Shown: piece by piece, positions 1 to 9,960 of the stretch
How the letters are laid out: every line of letters begins with the position of its first letter
How positions within the stretch are numbered: the stretch's first letter is position 1
Origin: Conidiobolus incongruus B7586
Taxonomy: Eukaryota; Entomophthoromycota; Entomophthoromycetes; Entomophthorales; Conidiobolaceae
NCBI GenBank assembly: GCA_000697335.1
Contig: JNEM01012197.1
Coordinates: forward strand, 1 to 25,549
Length of the DNA: 25,549 nt
Reading direction: 5' to 3'
The notes under the pieces: model-generated
Seen by the model: the letters and a program-made list of their open reading frames with translations, nothing else
Told to the model about the DNA's origin: nothing
The model's database searches: none
Made by a program: the position numbers and the translations under genes

Positions 1-1579
1 GAATTATAAATTAAAATATCTGATTAATTTAAATTATTCTTTTGATATAAATTATAATCAATATATTTTATTTATAAGAAAATAATAATTACTATATTAA
101 ATTACAAAAGTAAATTATAATAATATATACTATCCTTTTTTAGTTCTTAAGGAAGAATCAATTAATTATATAATTTTTAATATATATTAAAATAAAAGTA
201 ATTTTTATAGAATTTGAGGATATTTATTATTTATATAATAATTATATAATATAATAATTAAAGCAATTAAAAGTTTTGTATTTAAAAATATTTAGAAGAT
301 ATTGCTATATCTAATATATTCACTAGTTTATAATTTTTATAGCTATAATTACTTAGAATAATTAAAAATCAGCCTATAAAAAAGACAATTTACACAAAAA
401 AATTTAATTGGTTTATATAATAGTAAATTTTAATATTTAATAAGAAAAACTATTTTTTAAGTGTTAAAAGCTTATTAAATATACGGCAAAGAGTTATTTA
501 AAATAAAAAAAAAGTATTAGTTTTAAATTATATATTTATCTTCATTTCTTAAAATTTAAATATTTATTTATTTTCAATTTCAAAAAATTTTGAATAATTA
601 AAATTTAGTTTATTAAATATAAAACAAAATTCAAATTATTAACTTGAACTAAAACACTATAAAAATATATTGCAGAATTATTTCAAATATATATATATAT
701 ATATATATATTTGTTCTTATTTTTCACATCTCAATAATTTCAAATATTCATAATTAGAAAGAATTAGTAAAATATCGACATATTGATAATATATGATATC
801 TTCTATTGCTTGACTAAAAATGGTCTTGAAAACAAAAGAATAATGAATATATTATGGTTCTTTTAAAGTATCATTTTTAGATATAAAACATATTGTTAAT
901 TTGGTAACAATTAAGTATTATATTGGTTACGTATCAATTCAATGATTAATATTCTTTAATTCTTTAAATTGATTCCAATTTTTAAACTGGTTTCTATTGA
1001 ACTTTCTGAATTCATACATATTTAGTCTAATTCAAATCATGAATAGTTGTTTCAAAAATATGAATATTATGGGATTTTGATTTAAGTTAATTTTACCAAC
1101 ATAATTCATTAATCAACTTTTTCAATCAAGTGTAAAGGAATAAAACTGGTTAGTGAACTAAAAAAGCAACATAAATTCAAAGAATATAGTAATAAAAACA
1201 TTGTGAATGCATTTCTTTTGAAAATCATTTAAATTTCTTATAAATTGAATTTTAGAAAGGATTTTAAGAACTATATAATTAAAATCAAAATTTCATAAAT
1301 AACAGATTCACTCATCTTTCACTACTCATACTTTGAACACGACTAAGAAATTTTAAAATTAAAAATACGGTTATTAGATTGATATTATACTGAATTTATT
1401 AGTTTTACATATTCAAATAACAATGTATTTGTTTTATTAATAAATCAATAATTGCAACATTTGTGATACTTAATAATATTAGATCAAACTCAAGGATATC
1501 ACATAATAATCAGATAAAAAATTATCGAATTACTACAAAGCAAAAAGTTATGTTTCGAAGTTTTCAATTACATTGACAT
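1..1579. other. Gene-free AT-rich DNA
   Basis: No convincing open frame, tRNA or structured RNA was seen. The first 550 bases are more extreme in A+T than the rest and resemble the decayed transposon at 5460-8235 in texture, so they may be the edge of a second mobile-element relic cut by the window start. That is inference from composition only. An (AT)12 microsatellite lies at 687-711. Confidence 0.5.
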
Positions 1580-1906
1580 TCAATGCTGATGATCACCACC
1601 ATTATTTCCACCATTCACAGCATTCAAAATCTGACCTCCACCAAAATCGGCTAACAGATTGATAGGATTGTGGTAAACTACAAATTTGAGTAAGGCACCG
1701 ATAAATCCAACTACATCACCTTTAGCAAGGACTCCAAGATATTGAGGAACGTCACTGATGGCATGACCAAGAGTGTGCATGTATAAATTTCCCAAAAGGT
1801 TGCCACTACCAGGTTTATGATTCTAGAAATCAAGGCTATTATGATCTTCATGAGGAATTGCAAAAACCATTAAAGGAAATAACAGTAGGAAGAATGATAG
1901 TTTCAT
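1580..1906 (-). pseudogene. Small secreted-type protein, copy A (in-frame TAG)
   Basis: This frame of 108 codons plus stop is a clear paralogue of the gene at 3746-4051. It opens with a plausible signal peptide (MKLSFFLLLFPLMVFA, then IPHEDH). The conserved core then carries GNLYMHTLGH, SDVPQYLGVLAKGD, YHNPINLLADFGGGQIL and NAVNG. It ends in a Gly/Asn/His tail (GGNNGGDHQH) and TGA. Codon 28 is TAG (1823-1825), where copy B has Gln (CAA). Differences between the copies are mostly conservative (I/V, L/I), which suggests both evolved as proteins. The stop may be a recent nonsense change, a read-through site, a sequencing error, or removed by a weak 45-nt GT...AG intron that would also delete the signal-peptide end. 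No known family was recognised. The upstream block and TATA box are intact. Confidence 0.65.
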
Positions 1907-1976
1907 GTTGTGTAAATACTTAGCCAATTTGGAGAAAATGTTAGTATAAAGATACTTTTAAGATCTTTACAACCAA

Positions 1977-1983
1977 ATATATA
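1977..1983 (-). promoter_or_regulatory. TATA box of copy A
   Basis: A TATATAT run sits about 70-75 bases upstream of the ATG at 1906. The paralogous gene has the same element at the same distance (4123-4131), which separates it from background AT-richness. Confidence 0.5.
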
Positions 1984-2002
1984 CTCAACGAACTTCCTAG
2001 GT

Positions 2003-2135
2003 TAAGTCATCATTTACAAAGTGGCAGCTTCGAAGAAGAGCGCCTTAACCGCAATATTATACAATGCTTGTAATTTTTCCACTGATAATGTCAGGGCCAT
2101 TTAAGATTGCCAAAATATTCTAATAAACCAATTAA
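2003..2135 (-). promoter_or_regulatory. Conserved upstream block of copy A
   Basis: This block shares an ordered set of words with the one upstream of copy B. On the plus strand they are taagtcatc (2003), gtggcagcttcg (2021), ccttaaccgcaat (about 2043-2055), attgcca (2106) and aaccaatta (2127). Offsets from the first word are 18, 46, 103 and 124, against 19, 47, 104 and 124 in copy B. On the gene's strand the first word reads GATGACTTA, which resembles an AP-1/Gcn4-type site. The last contains an inverted CCAAT box. The factors involved are not known. Confidence 0.65.
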
Positions 2136-2835
2136 TATTAAAATAATTTAATCAAAAATTTGAATCTCGTACTTTATGTGTAACTTAACAGAAAAAAAAT
2201 CTGAGAATTTTAATTAGTATTATTGATAAAATTTTAAAAGTAATTTGATAAATGTATTCGATCACTGGTTCTTTAATTATTTAATTAATTTAATTTTCAT
2301 AAAATAGCTTATATATAAAGGTATGAATTGTGGTATAACTAGTTTACATCAATAATGGATGAGTAAAAAGATTATCAATGATCAACTATGAATTACCATC
2401 TGACTAATATTCAATATAAACTCAAAAAAATTAAACTGAAAGATACTCTGGTGTTTCGCTCATAATTCCAAATTTAGATGAATAAACGATTTATATATTA
2501 CTAATTCTAAAAATAAATTGTACAAACTTCATCAATTAATTTGATGATCAATATCCTAGTCAATAACTCTCATTTAGAATATTTTATTATGTTACAAAAT
2601 GATATTAATTTATTATTTATATACTCGAACCTCAAAATGGCAATTGTTTAGACATGTCAAATATTGCTTAATTTTTCATTTTTTCTAATTATTATAATAA
2701 TTATCAAATATTATATTATTAAGAATGAAATAATGAACATTAGTTAATATCAAAACTATTTTTATAATGTAATATATAAAAAAGGACATGACACTATATA
2801 TTAATTATACATACTAGTGCTAGCTATTATTTTAA

Positions 2836-2840
<5 letters not shown>

Positions 2841-2874
<34 letters not shown>
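2841..2874. repeat. (AT)17 microsatellite
   Basis: An uninterrupted alternating AT run of about 34 bases. Confidence 0.9.
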
Positions 2875-2876
<2 letters not shown>

Positions 2877-3256
2877 TAACAAAAATCAAAAACATAAAAG
2901 CTAATATCATTAAATACAATTCAAAACAAAACTAATACCATTTATAAAGGGACTGATATTAGCCATTTTTATTATCAATAATAATATAAAAAAGTAAAGT
3001 AAGCCTAATCCGAATCCAACAAAACTAATATATCTAAATAATATAAATCTATCAATTCAATTATAAACATAGTAGTAAAATAATTAACTCAAGGTACATA
3101 AATATTATTCAAAAATATTACAAAATTAACTAGTTATAAATATAAAGTACCATATATCGCGCATATTATTATTGATTTAAACATATGGAATTTCACTATA
3201 TTATTGAATGAAGGAATTATGGAAAATATATAAAATATTGTCAAATTTGATATAGT

Positions 3257-3259
<3 letters not shown>

Positions 3260-3308
<49 letters not shown>
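3260..3308. repeat. (AT)24 microsatellite
   Basis: An uninterrupted alternating AT run of about 49 bases, the longest simple repeat in the window. Confidence 0.9.
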
Positions 3309-3310
<2 letters not shown>

Positions 3311-3745
3311 TCAAATAATCAAAATTGATCTAATCAACAGTAATATGTATTAATTGTTTAAGTGATATCTATATTCAAATAATTTCAAATATTTAATATA
3401 AATACAAGTTATTCATTTTAATCTAAAAGTAATATTAATATAAAAATTCAAGAAACGATTATTTTTATATTGTATATTAAACCTTATTGAATTTATAAAT
3501 ATAAATTTTTTTATTATTAAATTTTGATTATTTTTATTTATAATTAATTAATATAATTGAGTAAAAATTTCTAAATTCTAAAAATATATTAAATCAAAAT
3601 TAATTAATTTTATTAACAATAAAATTCAAATTATAATACTTGCCTAGATTTTAATTCAATTATATTACACCAGTTTCAAAGGTACTATTCAATGATTAAA
3701 TTCCACCTTTTGAATATAATAATAGCCATTAATCACTTTTACAAT

Positions 3746-4051
3746 CTAATTTTTACCGTTAACAGCTTTCAAAATTTGGCCTCCACCAAAGTCAGCGAGC
3801 AAATTCACAGGATTATGATAAAGAGCAAATTTAAGAATTGTCTGAATAAATCCCAATATATCGCCCTTAGCTAAGATACCCAAATAATTAGGAATATCAC
3901 TAACTACATGGCCAAGTGTATGCATATACAAATTCCCAACGACATTACCTTCGCCTGGAACATGGTTTTGGAAATCGACACTGCTATTCTCACCATGAGG
4001 CATTGATCGAATAATGATAGGACAGAATAATAAAAATTTAGATAGTTTCAT
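3746..4051 (-). CDS. Small secreted-type protein, copy B
   Basis: This intact, intronless 101-residue frame starts MKLSKFLLF and ends NGKN with TAG. It is the paralogue of copy A and shares the core GNLYMHTLGH, SDIPNYLGILAKGD, FALYHNPVNLLADFGGG and QILKAVNG. The N-terminus resembles a signal peptide, but its hydrophobic stretch is short and broken by Cys and Arg (CPIIIRS), so export is less sure than for copy A. The His/Gly tail of copy A is absent. No cysteine pairs or known domain are visible. An apolar, probably helical core suggests a small secreted or membrane-active protein, but no function can be assigned. The start is the same ATG context as in copy A, about 75 bases downstream of a TATA box. 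The plus-strand open frame across this gene is its antisense shadow. Confidence 0.75.
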   Translation of the reverse strand: MKLSKFLLFCPIIIRSMPHGENSSVDFQNHVPGEGNVVGNLYMHTLGHVVSDIPNYLGILAKGDILGFIQTILKFALYHNPVNLLADFGGGQILKAVNGKN

Positions 4052-4122
4052 GTTGATTATGTATTGATAGCCGATGGAATATAAAATAGAACTATTGTAG
4101 ATATTAGTACATCTCAGAGCTG

Positions 4123-4131
4123 AATATATAT
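4123..4131 (-). promoter_or_regulatory. TATA box of copy B
   Basis: A TATATATA run about 75 bases upstream of the ATG at 4051, matching the position of the element in copy A. Confidence 0.55.
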
Positions 4132-4151
4132 ACCCATTTTGATTTTAGAGC

Positions 4152-4284
4152 TAAGTCATCACTATACCAAGTGGCAACTTCGCAATGAAGCCCCTTATCC
4201 GCAATGGTACACCATCATTATAGTTTTTAATTGTTTATCGCAACACCACCAAACAATTGCCATTTTATTGGAATGAACCAATTA
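4152..4284 (-). promoter_or_regulatory. Conserved upstream block of copy B
   Basis: The counterpart of the block at 2003-2135, with taagtcatc (4152), gtggcaacttcg (4171), ccttatccgcaat (about 4193-4205), attgcca (4256) and aaccaatta (4276). Order and spacing are kept to within one base over more than 120 bases. The third word also holds CCCCT and TTATCC on the plus strand, resembling stress-response and GATA-type sites, but copy A has neither exactly, so those readings are weak. Confidence 0.65.
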
Positions 4285-4289
4285 TTCAG

Positions 4290-5459
4290 AGTTTATAGAG
4301 AAATTTATTCAATTATATATTGATAATGTAACATACAAAAATCTTGTGAATCAACAAAATGAATCATTAGTTTTAATATTTAACCAAATATCAACTCCTT
4401 GCAAGGACCTATTTTTTAAAAATAATGTGTATTTTATTATAATATAAAAGTTTATTTAAAATATAATACTAAAGTACTTTAAAATTTATTCGTAATATTA
4501 TAATAAAACAATAACATGTATCTATCTTATTAATTTTCAACTATAGGGATATCAAATGTTTGGTACTTATATTCTGTTATAAGTCAATTCTCTAAATTTT
4601 AAAATTTAATATCTATAATATTTACCATTCATTCTTAATTTGAAAAATTTTCCATCATCCTTATCCATTTTACAAATTGAGCACATTCAACGAATCACTG
4701 TTTAATACTGATTAATTATAACATAATAATTTTAAAATCTATTTAATAATTTTTGGCACAATTTAATGAAATTTTTTAAATAAATTAATTTTATTATTAA
4801 TTAAAATTTCTTTAGCTTTCATACAATATATTATCAAGTTAATTACTACATTATTAATATTAACTATTTATTTTTTATATTAAAAAATCAATTATATTAC
4901 ACATTAATTTCTGACATTTCATAATGAAAAATTATTGTAAAATCATATAATAAAAATAATCTTTTTTTTTAAATATTTTTCTTTATTTTAATATATAAAG
5001 TATTTGGGAAAAAAAATTTAAAAAATCATTTGAGAATTATTCTTAAGCTAATATTGTACTTGCATTAGTTTTTAATTCATCTAATAACTAATGCTGATTG
5101 ACTCAAATATTGAATTTTAACTTAAAATAATGGGATCAAAGTAGTAGGACTCAGATAAGAATTATGTAGTTTTAATTTCTAAATTTGGTAATGGGATTGA
5201 AAAATTGATTATTCTTAAAATATTTGGAAATAATACTTGAAATAAATATTGAGTTATATATTGAATTAAAGATCCAAGTTAAACTTTAAATATTGGTTAC
5301 AAAAATAATATTTCAAATATTTCCAAATTAAATAATATTTTAAATTATAAGGAGTTATTATAAAAGTTGAATTATATAAATTTTATATATATTAAATATT
5401 TTAAATTTATTTTTATCAATTAATTCTTCAAAATTCTAAAAATATTTTTTTTAATATTA
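4290..5459. other. Gene-free AT-rich DNA
   Basis: No coding frame or RNA gene was seen between the copy B upstream block and the left end of the transposon. It contains ordinary AT-rich intergenic sequence with homopolymer runs. Confidence 0.6.
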
Positions 5460-5460
5460 G

Positions 5461-5479
5461 GCCAACTCAAATCTATCCT
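5461..5479 (+). repeat. Left terminal inverted repeat
   Basis: GCCAACTCAAATCTATCCT pairs with the reverse complement of 8217-8235 at 17 of 19 positions. The inner bases lose clear similarity after this point. Confidence 0.75.
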
Positions 5480-7653
5480 GATTCTTGATTTTCTTGATTT
5501 TTTTGAAAAATGTTAAAAATATATTTAAATATATCCCAAAAAAAATTCAGTGATATTTTCCTATAATTAACTTTAAAGTTTTAAAATAATTAATAATCAA
5601 GTATTTGTCTTCTAAAACTAAAAAATATATAGTATTTATCAAAATCACCCCACTAGTTTTATTTTTTTTATTATGCTTAGTATAAAAAAACAATAGGGTT
5701 CTTTATTACCTTTATTATAATTAACTTTAATAAGAATATAAATGATCCAGCAATTTTAAGATTATTATATAAACTAAAAACCTTAAGATATATATCTCTA
5801 TACTTATTATATATACTATACTTGTTATAATAGTCTATATATAAACTTCTTTTTAAAGAAAATAATTTCAAAAAATAGATAAAAATGCTAAGTATTAAGT
5901 TTTTTTAATTTGCCAATATTCTATAATTATATATAAATTTCATTTCTTTTTATCAAGGAAAATAAGCATCTTTAGAGATTTAGTTAATAGTTACACTTTA
6001 CCAACTATTTCATAAAAAAGCATTTTTAAAAAATATAGCAAAAAATTTTAAATAAGAAAAGGAACTATTATTTTATATATTAAAAAATTATATATTCTAT
6101 TAAAGAAATACTAGAAGATTAAATAATTTGGCTAGAATAATATTATAATATAAAAAACCTTATTTAAAACAACCCCCCTTTAATAACTATATTAGTTACT
6201 TTAATAATAATTATATTATATTTAAAGATCAATTTATTTTTTACATATAGTTATATTACAACAGAAAAAGCTTATATAGCCTTTAATATATAGCTGTTAT
6301 ATTATTTTTAAATAAATTTATATATTTTATGTTTAGAAATTATAATTATATTATTACTCTAGTATTTTAAAAATATTCAAATTATTGAATAAATTAAATA
6401 AATATTTTAAATAAGGAAAATATATTCTTGTAATTAATAATAAATAATATAATTATTTTATACTTATTTTAATTTATTATTAATAATAAATAAGTATATT
6501 TATTTTGTGTTTTTTATAAGTTATATTAATTATTTGCAATATTGACAACTACTTATATTATTATTATCAAATCAAATAATCTCAACTAATCCTATAATTA
6601 TTAAGTTATCTGTCATTATTTGATTTCACCTTTATTGATAAAAAGGGGGGGAAAAAGAGACAGACCTTGTTAAAATTTAGCTTAGAATAAAAGATAAACT
6701 TACCCTTTTTTTTACCATTTTAATTATAAATTCTGATTATATATATAAGAAAAAAAATCCAATATTAATAATAAGTTTATATTTACTATATTTTAAAAAA
6801 ATTAAATTAAAGTTGTTTTTCCTTTTATAAAATAAAAAATAGAGGAATTTAATATTATATATAATAAAAAATGGTTTATAGTAAAAAGAATTTTCAATAT
6901 CTAAAAAACTATCTTTCTTTGTTTAGAGTTATTATCTTATTATATACAAAATATAAAAGCTTATTAATTTATTGCTATACTTATTTATATAATTATTTTT
7001 CTTTATACTTTTATTTTTAATAAATAAAATTTTAATTTAAAAAAAGAATTAAAAAAGAAATAAATAAAAATATTAATATTAATCATAATAAACAAAATAT
7101 AATCAATATATATAATAGCCTTATTAGATTAAATAAATCAAACTGATAATATTATCATAAACTAATACTTAGTTGATTATTTTAAATGTATTCTTTTAAT
7201 TATATTTTGTTTAGTAATAAGAATTATATAAACTAATTCCTCTTTTTAAAATTTTTTTATATTAATTATAAAAGTTTTTCTATTAAAAATTATTTTTGTT
7301 TTGATAATTATAATTAATATTCTTTTTATGATTATTATATCTTAATTTATTATCTTAAGATTTTATTTTGCTCTTGTATGCTTTCTTTAATAACTTTAAG
7401 GAAAAGAGAAAATTAAGTATTTTTCCTTTTTTTTATTGTTTCTTATATTTCTAAAGATTTTACTTAAAGAAGATAATTAAAAATAAAAGCTACTACTATT
7501 TTATTCTTTATTATTTAAAATATTTAATTCCTTATAATAAGATTAATAATATAATAAAAAAGCTATAAGAGCTATATTAAAGGCTTTAAAAATTAAATCA
7601 TCTTATATTATAATAATATAAACTATTGTAAACAAAACATTGTTTATACTATA

Positions 7654-7926
7654 TTATTTATTTGTTGGAACTTGTTTAGTAGCTTTAAATTTGTAAATGA
7701 GAGTCTTTATATAATTAAATATTTTATTAAGTTTTTTTCTTAACTTTAAGTAATCTATTCCTTTTAAAATAAAGATAGAGTTGTATATTTGAAAAAAAGC
7801 ATTTGACTTGTTAAAACACCAAGATTTATAGTTTTTTTCTTGGTTTAACCAACTAAGTATAGCTTTTATTAAATATAATTCAAGGGAGCTTTTATTGTTA
7901 TTACTAGTATTAATAATAGATGACAT
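7654..7926 (-). pseudogene. Myb/SANT-like protein remnant of the transposon
   Basis: This 90-residue ATG-started frame is the only long open stretch inside the element. It reads SSLELYLIKAILSWLNQEKN, then a KSWC segment, a LKLRKKLNKI helix and a FNYIKTLIYKFKATKQ helix. The layout (W-containing first helix, a middle helix, then basic helices ending in a I-K-x-L-x-x-K-F pattern) resembles the Myb/SANT-like DNA-binding domains of PIF/Harbinger second genes. The excess of Phe, Ile, Leu, Lys, Asn and Tyr is what many C-to-T and G-to-A changes would produce. The family call is a resemblance by eye. The frame alone could also be an unrelated or chance open stretch. Confidence 0.4.
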
Positions 7927-8216
7927 AAGAGAAAAAAAAGATAAATCTTAGAAGTGATGTTCTTGTTAGTAAATTTGTGTAATATTTAACATAAAATAAA
8001 AGTTGTTTAATTGATATAGAATAAAGTTACACTGTTGTAAAATGTAATAATATACTTTTAACTTTATTTTCATAGTTTATGGGAGAAAACAAGTAGATTT
8101 TATAAATCAAAAAAAATGGTAAGTTATTTTTTTATGACCAATTTTTTTGATTTTTTTGGCTGAGTGACTAATTTTTTCAAAAACCAAAATCAGTCAAACT
8201 GAAAATTAGAAAAAAT

Positions 8217-8235
8217 AGGACAGATTTGAATTGGC
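8217..8235 (-). repeat. Right terminal inverted repeat
   Basis: AGGACAGATTTGAATTGGC is the inverted partner of 5461-5479 and is followed directly by TTA. Just inside it, at 8155-8200, are short inverted subterminal words (GGCTGAGTGACT and AGTCAAACTG) that could be remnant transposase-binding sites. Confidence 0.75.
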
Positions 8236-9850
8236 TTATTATTTCAAAATTTTATTGGTGAATTATTCCAAATTGGGAATGTATTTGAATTTCAAATCAA
8301 ATTATATAATAAAAATTAGTAGAAACATAGTTTGTTATTGGTTCATTGTCAACAAACTAGTTGAGTGATTTGGATTTAAGAGTTTAAGTTATATTGTTAT
8401 GTTTATCAATATATTATCTGATAAATTTTAAGATTAAATATATATATATATATATATGTCTATTGTTCTTGTTTTTTCTGTATATATTATATGATGATAT
8501 ACCAACAGTTGAGGTATTGGTACATAAGATATTCTATTAACAGATTAGTCCATTTGAATTTATTATAAAAACTCTCATAAAAATGGCAATTTATAATAGT
8601 TAATTTGGTTTTAGTATTTATAAAATAAAACATACATCTATCTTGGTTATAATATTAAAATAAAAAGAATAATAAAGCTATTATAAAACTTGGTTAATAT
8701 AAGTGAATTATAATATTAATCCATTCGGAAATATATCTAAAAATTATATAATTCGTTTGAGCATAATGATGGTTTATCATTAGCTAAATAACAGACTGAT
8801 ATAAAATTGGCTTTGATTAATCGATAATAAATGACAATAATTAAGTTAAAATAGTAATTTTATATTTGATATAGTCTTATATTTATACTATTTTAAAAGA
8901 TTTCTGAAACATTATTTTATTTCTAAATATTATTTATAATATAATTGTAATTGTTTCTTAGTATTTTAGTAATCATTGAAATATATTACATTAATTTTTA
9001 ACTTGATATAAACTATATTATTAGTTATTATTTAATATTATTAACTTTATGCATATTCTTTCTAGTAACTAATATATTACATAATATTGTTACTAACAGA
9101 TTGATTTTCTTAATACTGGATACTTTCTACCATTATTTTATAATATAATTTATGATATATGGATGTATCAATTTATTTCATATACATATTTATTGAATTA
9201 ATTTAATAAAAATAAGATTCAAATCATTAAGTTCAAATTGACTATTTATAATATATTTATCAATTATAATAATATAATAAAAAATGTTTGATTAATTTTA
9301 ATAAATTAACCATTTAAAATTTCATATTTTAAAATATTAATAACTATTTTAAAAATATTATATTCATTTTCTTTATAATTATAAATTATTACTTATTGTT
9401 AAATATAATCAAATTTAATGATTGATAAAATTCATATAATACTAATAATTTAAAAAAAAATTTTCTATTTGATTTGAGCATTAAAATTATGATTTATTTA
9501 AAATAATAAATTAATAAAATTATTGTTAATATATATACTTTTCTTGATAATTGTATTAACTAATTGAAATATCAGATTTCAAGAATAAAAATTTAATTTA
9601 TTATAATATGAATGTAGAATTGAATTAGATTTCAATTTTTTAATTTAATTAATAACAGTGTTTGTGATTTTGTTAGTAATAATATTAAATCAAAAATTCA
9701 TTCTTTAAATTCAATATTCATTCCATTTATTATAAGATATAAAAGTTATAATAATGAAAATTAATTGATCAATAAATCAATGTTAAATTTATTTTGTCTT
9801 ATTATATAATGTAAATGTGCAAATTTTGAAACATTTTGTAATTTTATATA
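8236..9850. other. Gene-free AT-rich DNA
   Basis: No gene was recognised. An (AT)10 tract lies at 8438-8457. The end of this stretch is the 3' flank of the THOC1 gene. Confidence 0.6.
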
Positions 9851-9960
9851 TTAATTATAGACATGTAGAGTTGAAAGAGATTCCCGTATAAATGATAGAA
9901 ATGCGCTACTCATGTCAAGATACAAATTGTATTCATCAGTTTTTGTATCATTATCAAATT

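Larger units (their letters stand above)
2140..3745. other. Intergenic DNA between the tandem small-protein genes
   Basis: No gene is visible. The stretch is AT-rich with two long dinucleotide microsatellites. Unlike the two genes and their upstream blocks, it shows no obvious counterpart on the far side of either copy, so the duplication is old or only the gene units are conserved. Confidence 0.6.
5460..8235. mobile_element. Decayed DNA transposon, PIF/Harbinger-like
   Basis: The left end starts GGCCAACTCAAATCT (5460) and the right end finishes AGATTTGAATTGGC (8235). The terminal 19 bases are inverted copies of each other with two mismatches, both transitions. The trinucleotide TTA flanks the unit on both sides (5457-5459 and 8236-8238). 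The ends match symmetrically except for one extra G on the left. A 3-bp TTA/TWA duplication with ends starting GG(C/G) is characteristic of PIF/Harbinger elements, which usually carry a DDE transposase and a separate Myb/SANT-like gene. A Myb/SANT-like remnant lies at 7654-7926. No transposase motif could be read. The interior is extremely poor in G and C, with many stops in all frames, so the element is inactive. The length of 2.8 kb fits the family. Confidence 0.65.

Noticed and set aside
3692-3874. 60-codon open frame on plus over copy B
   Set aside because: It is antisense to a conserved paralogue whose own frame explains the open reading.
5677-5871. 64-codon open frame on minus in the transposon, possible transposase
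   Set aside because: It is Lys/Ile/Tyr/Leu-rich with no DDE or other motif, as expected for chance open frames in AT-rich decay.
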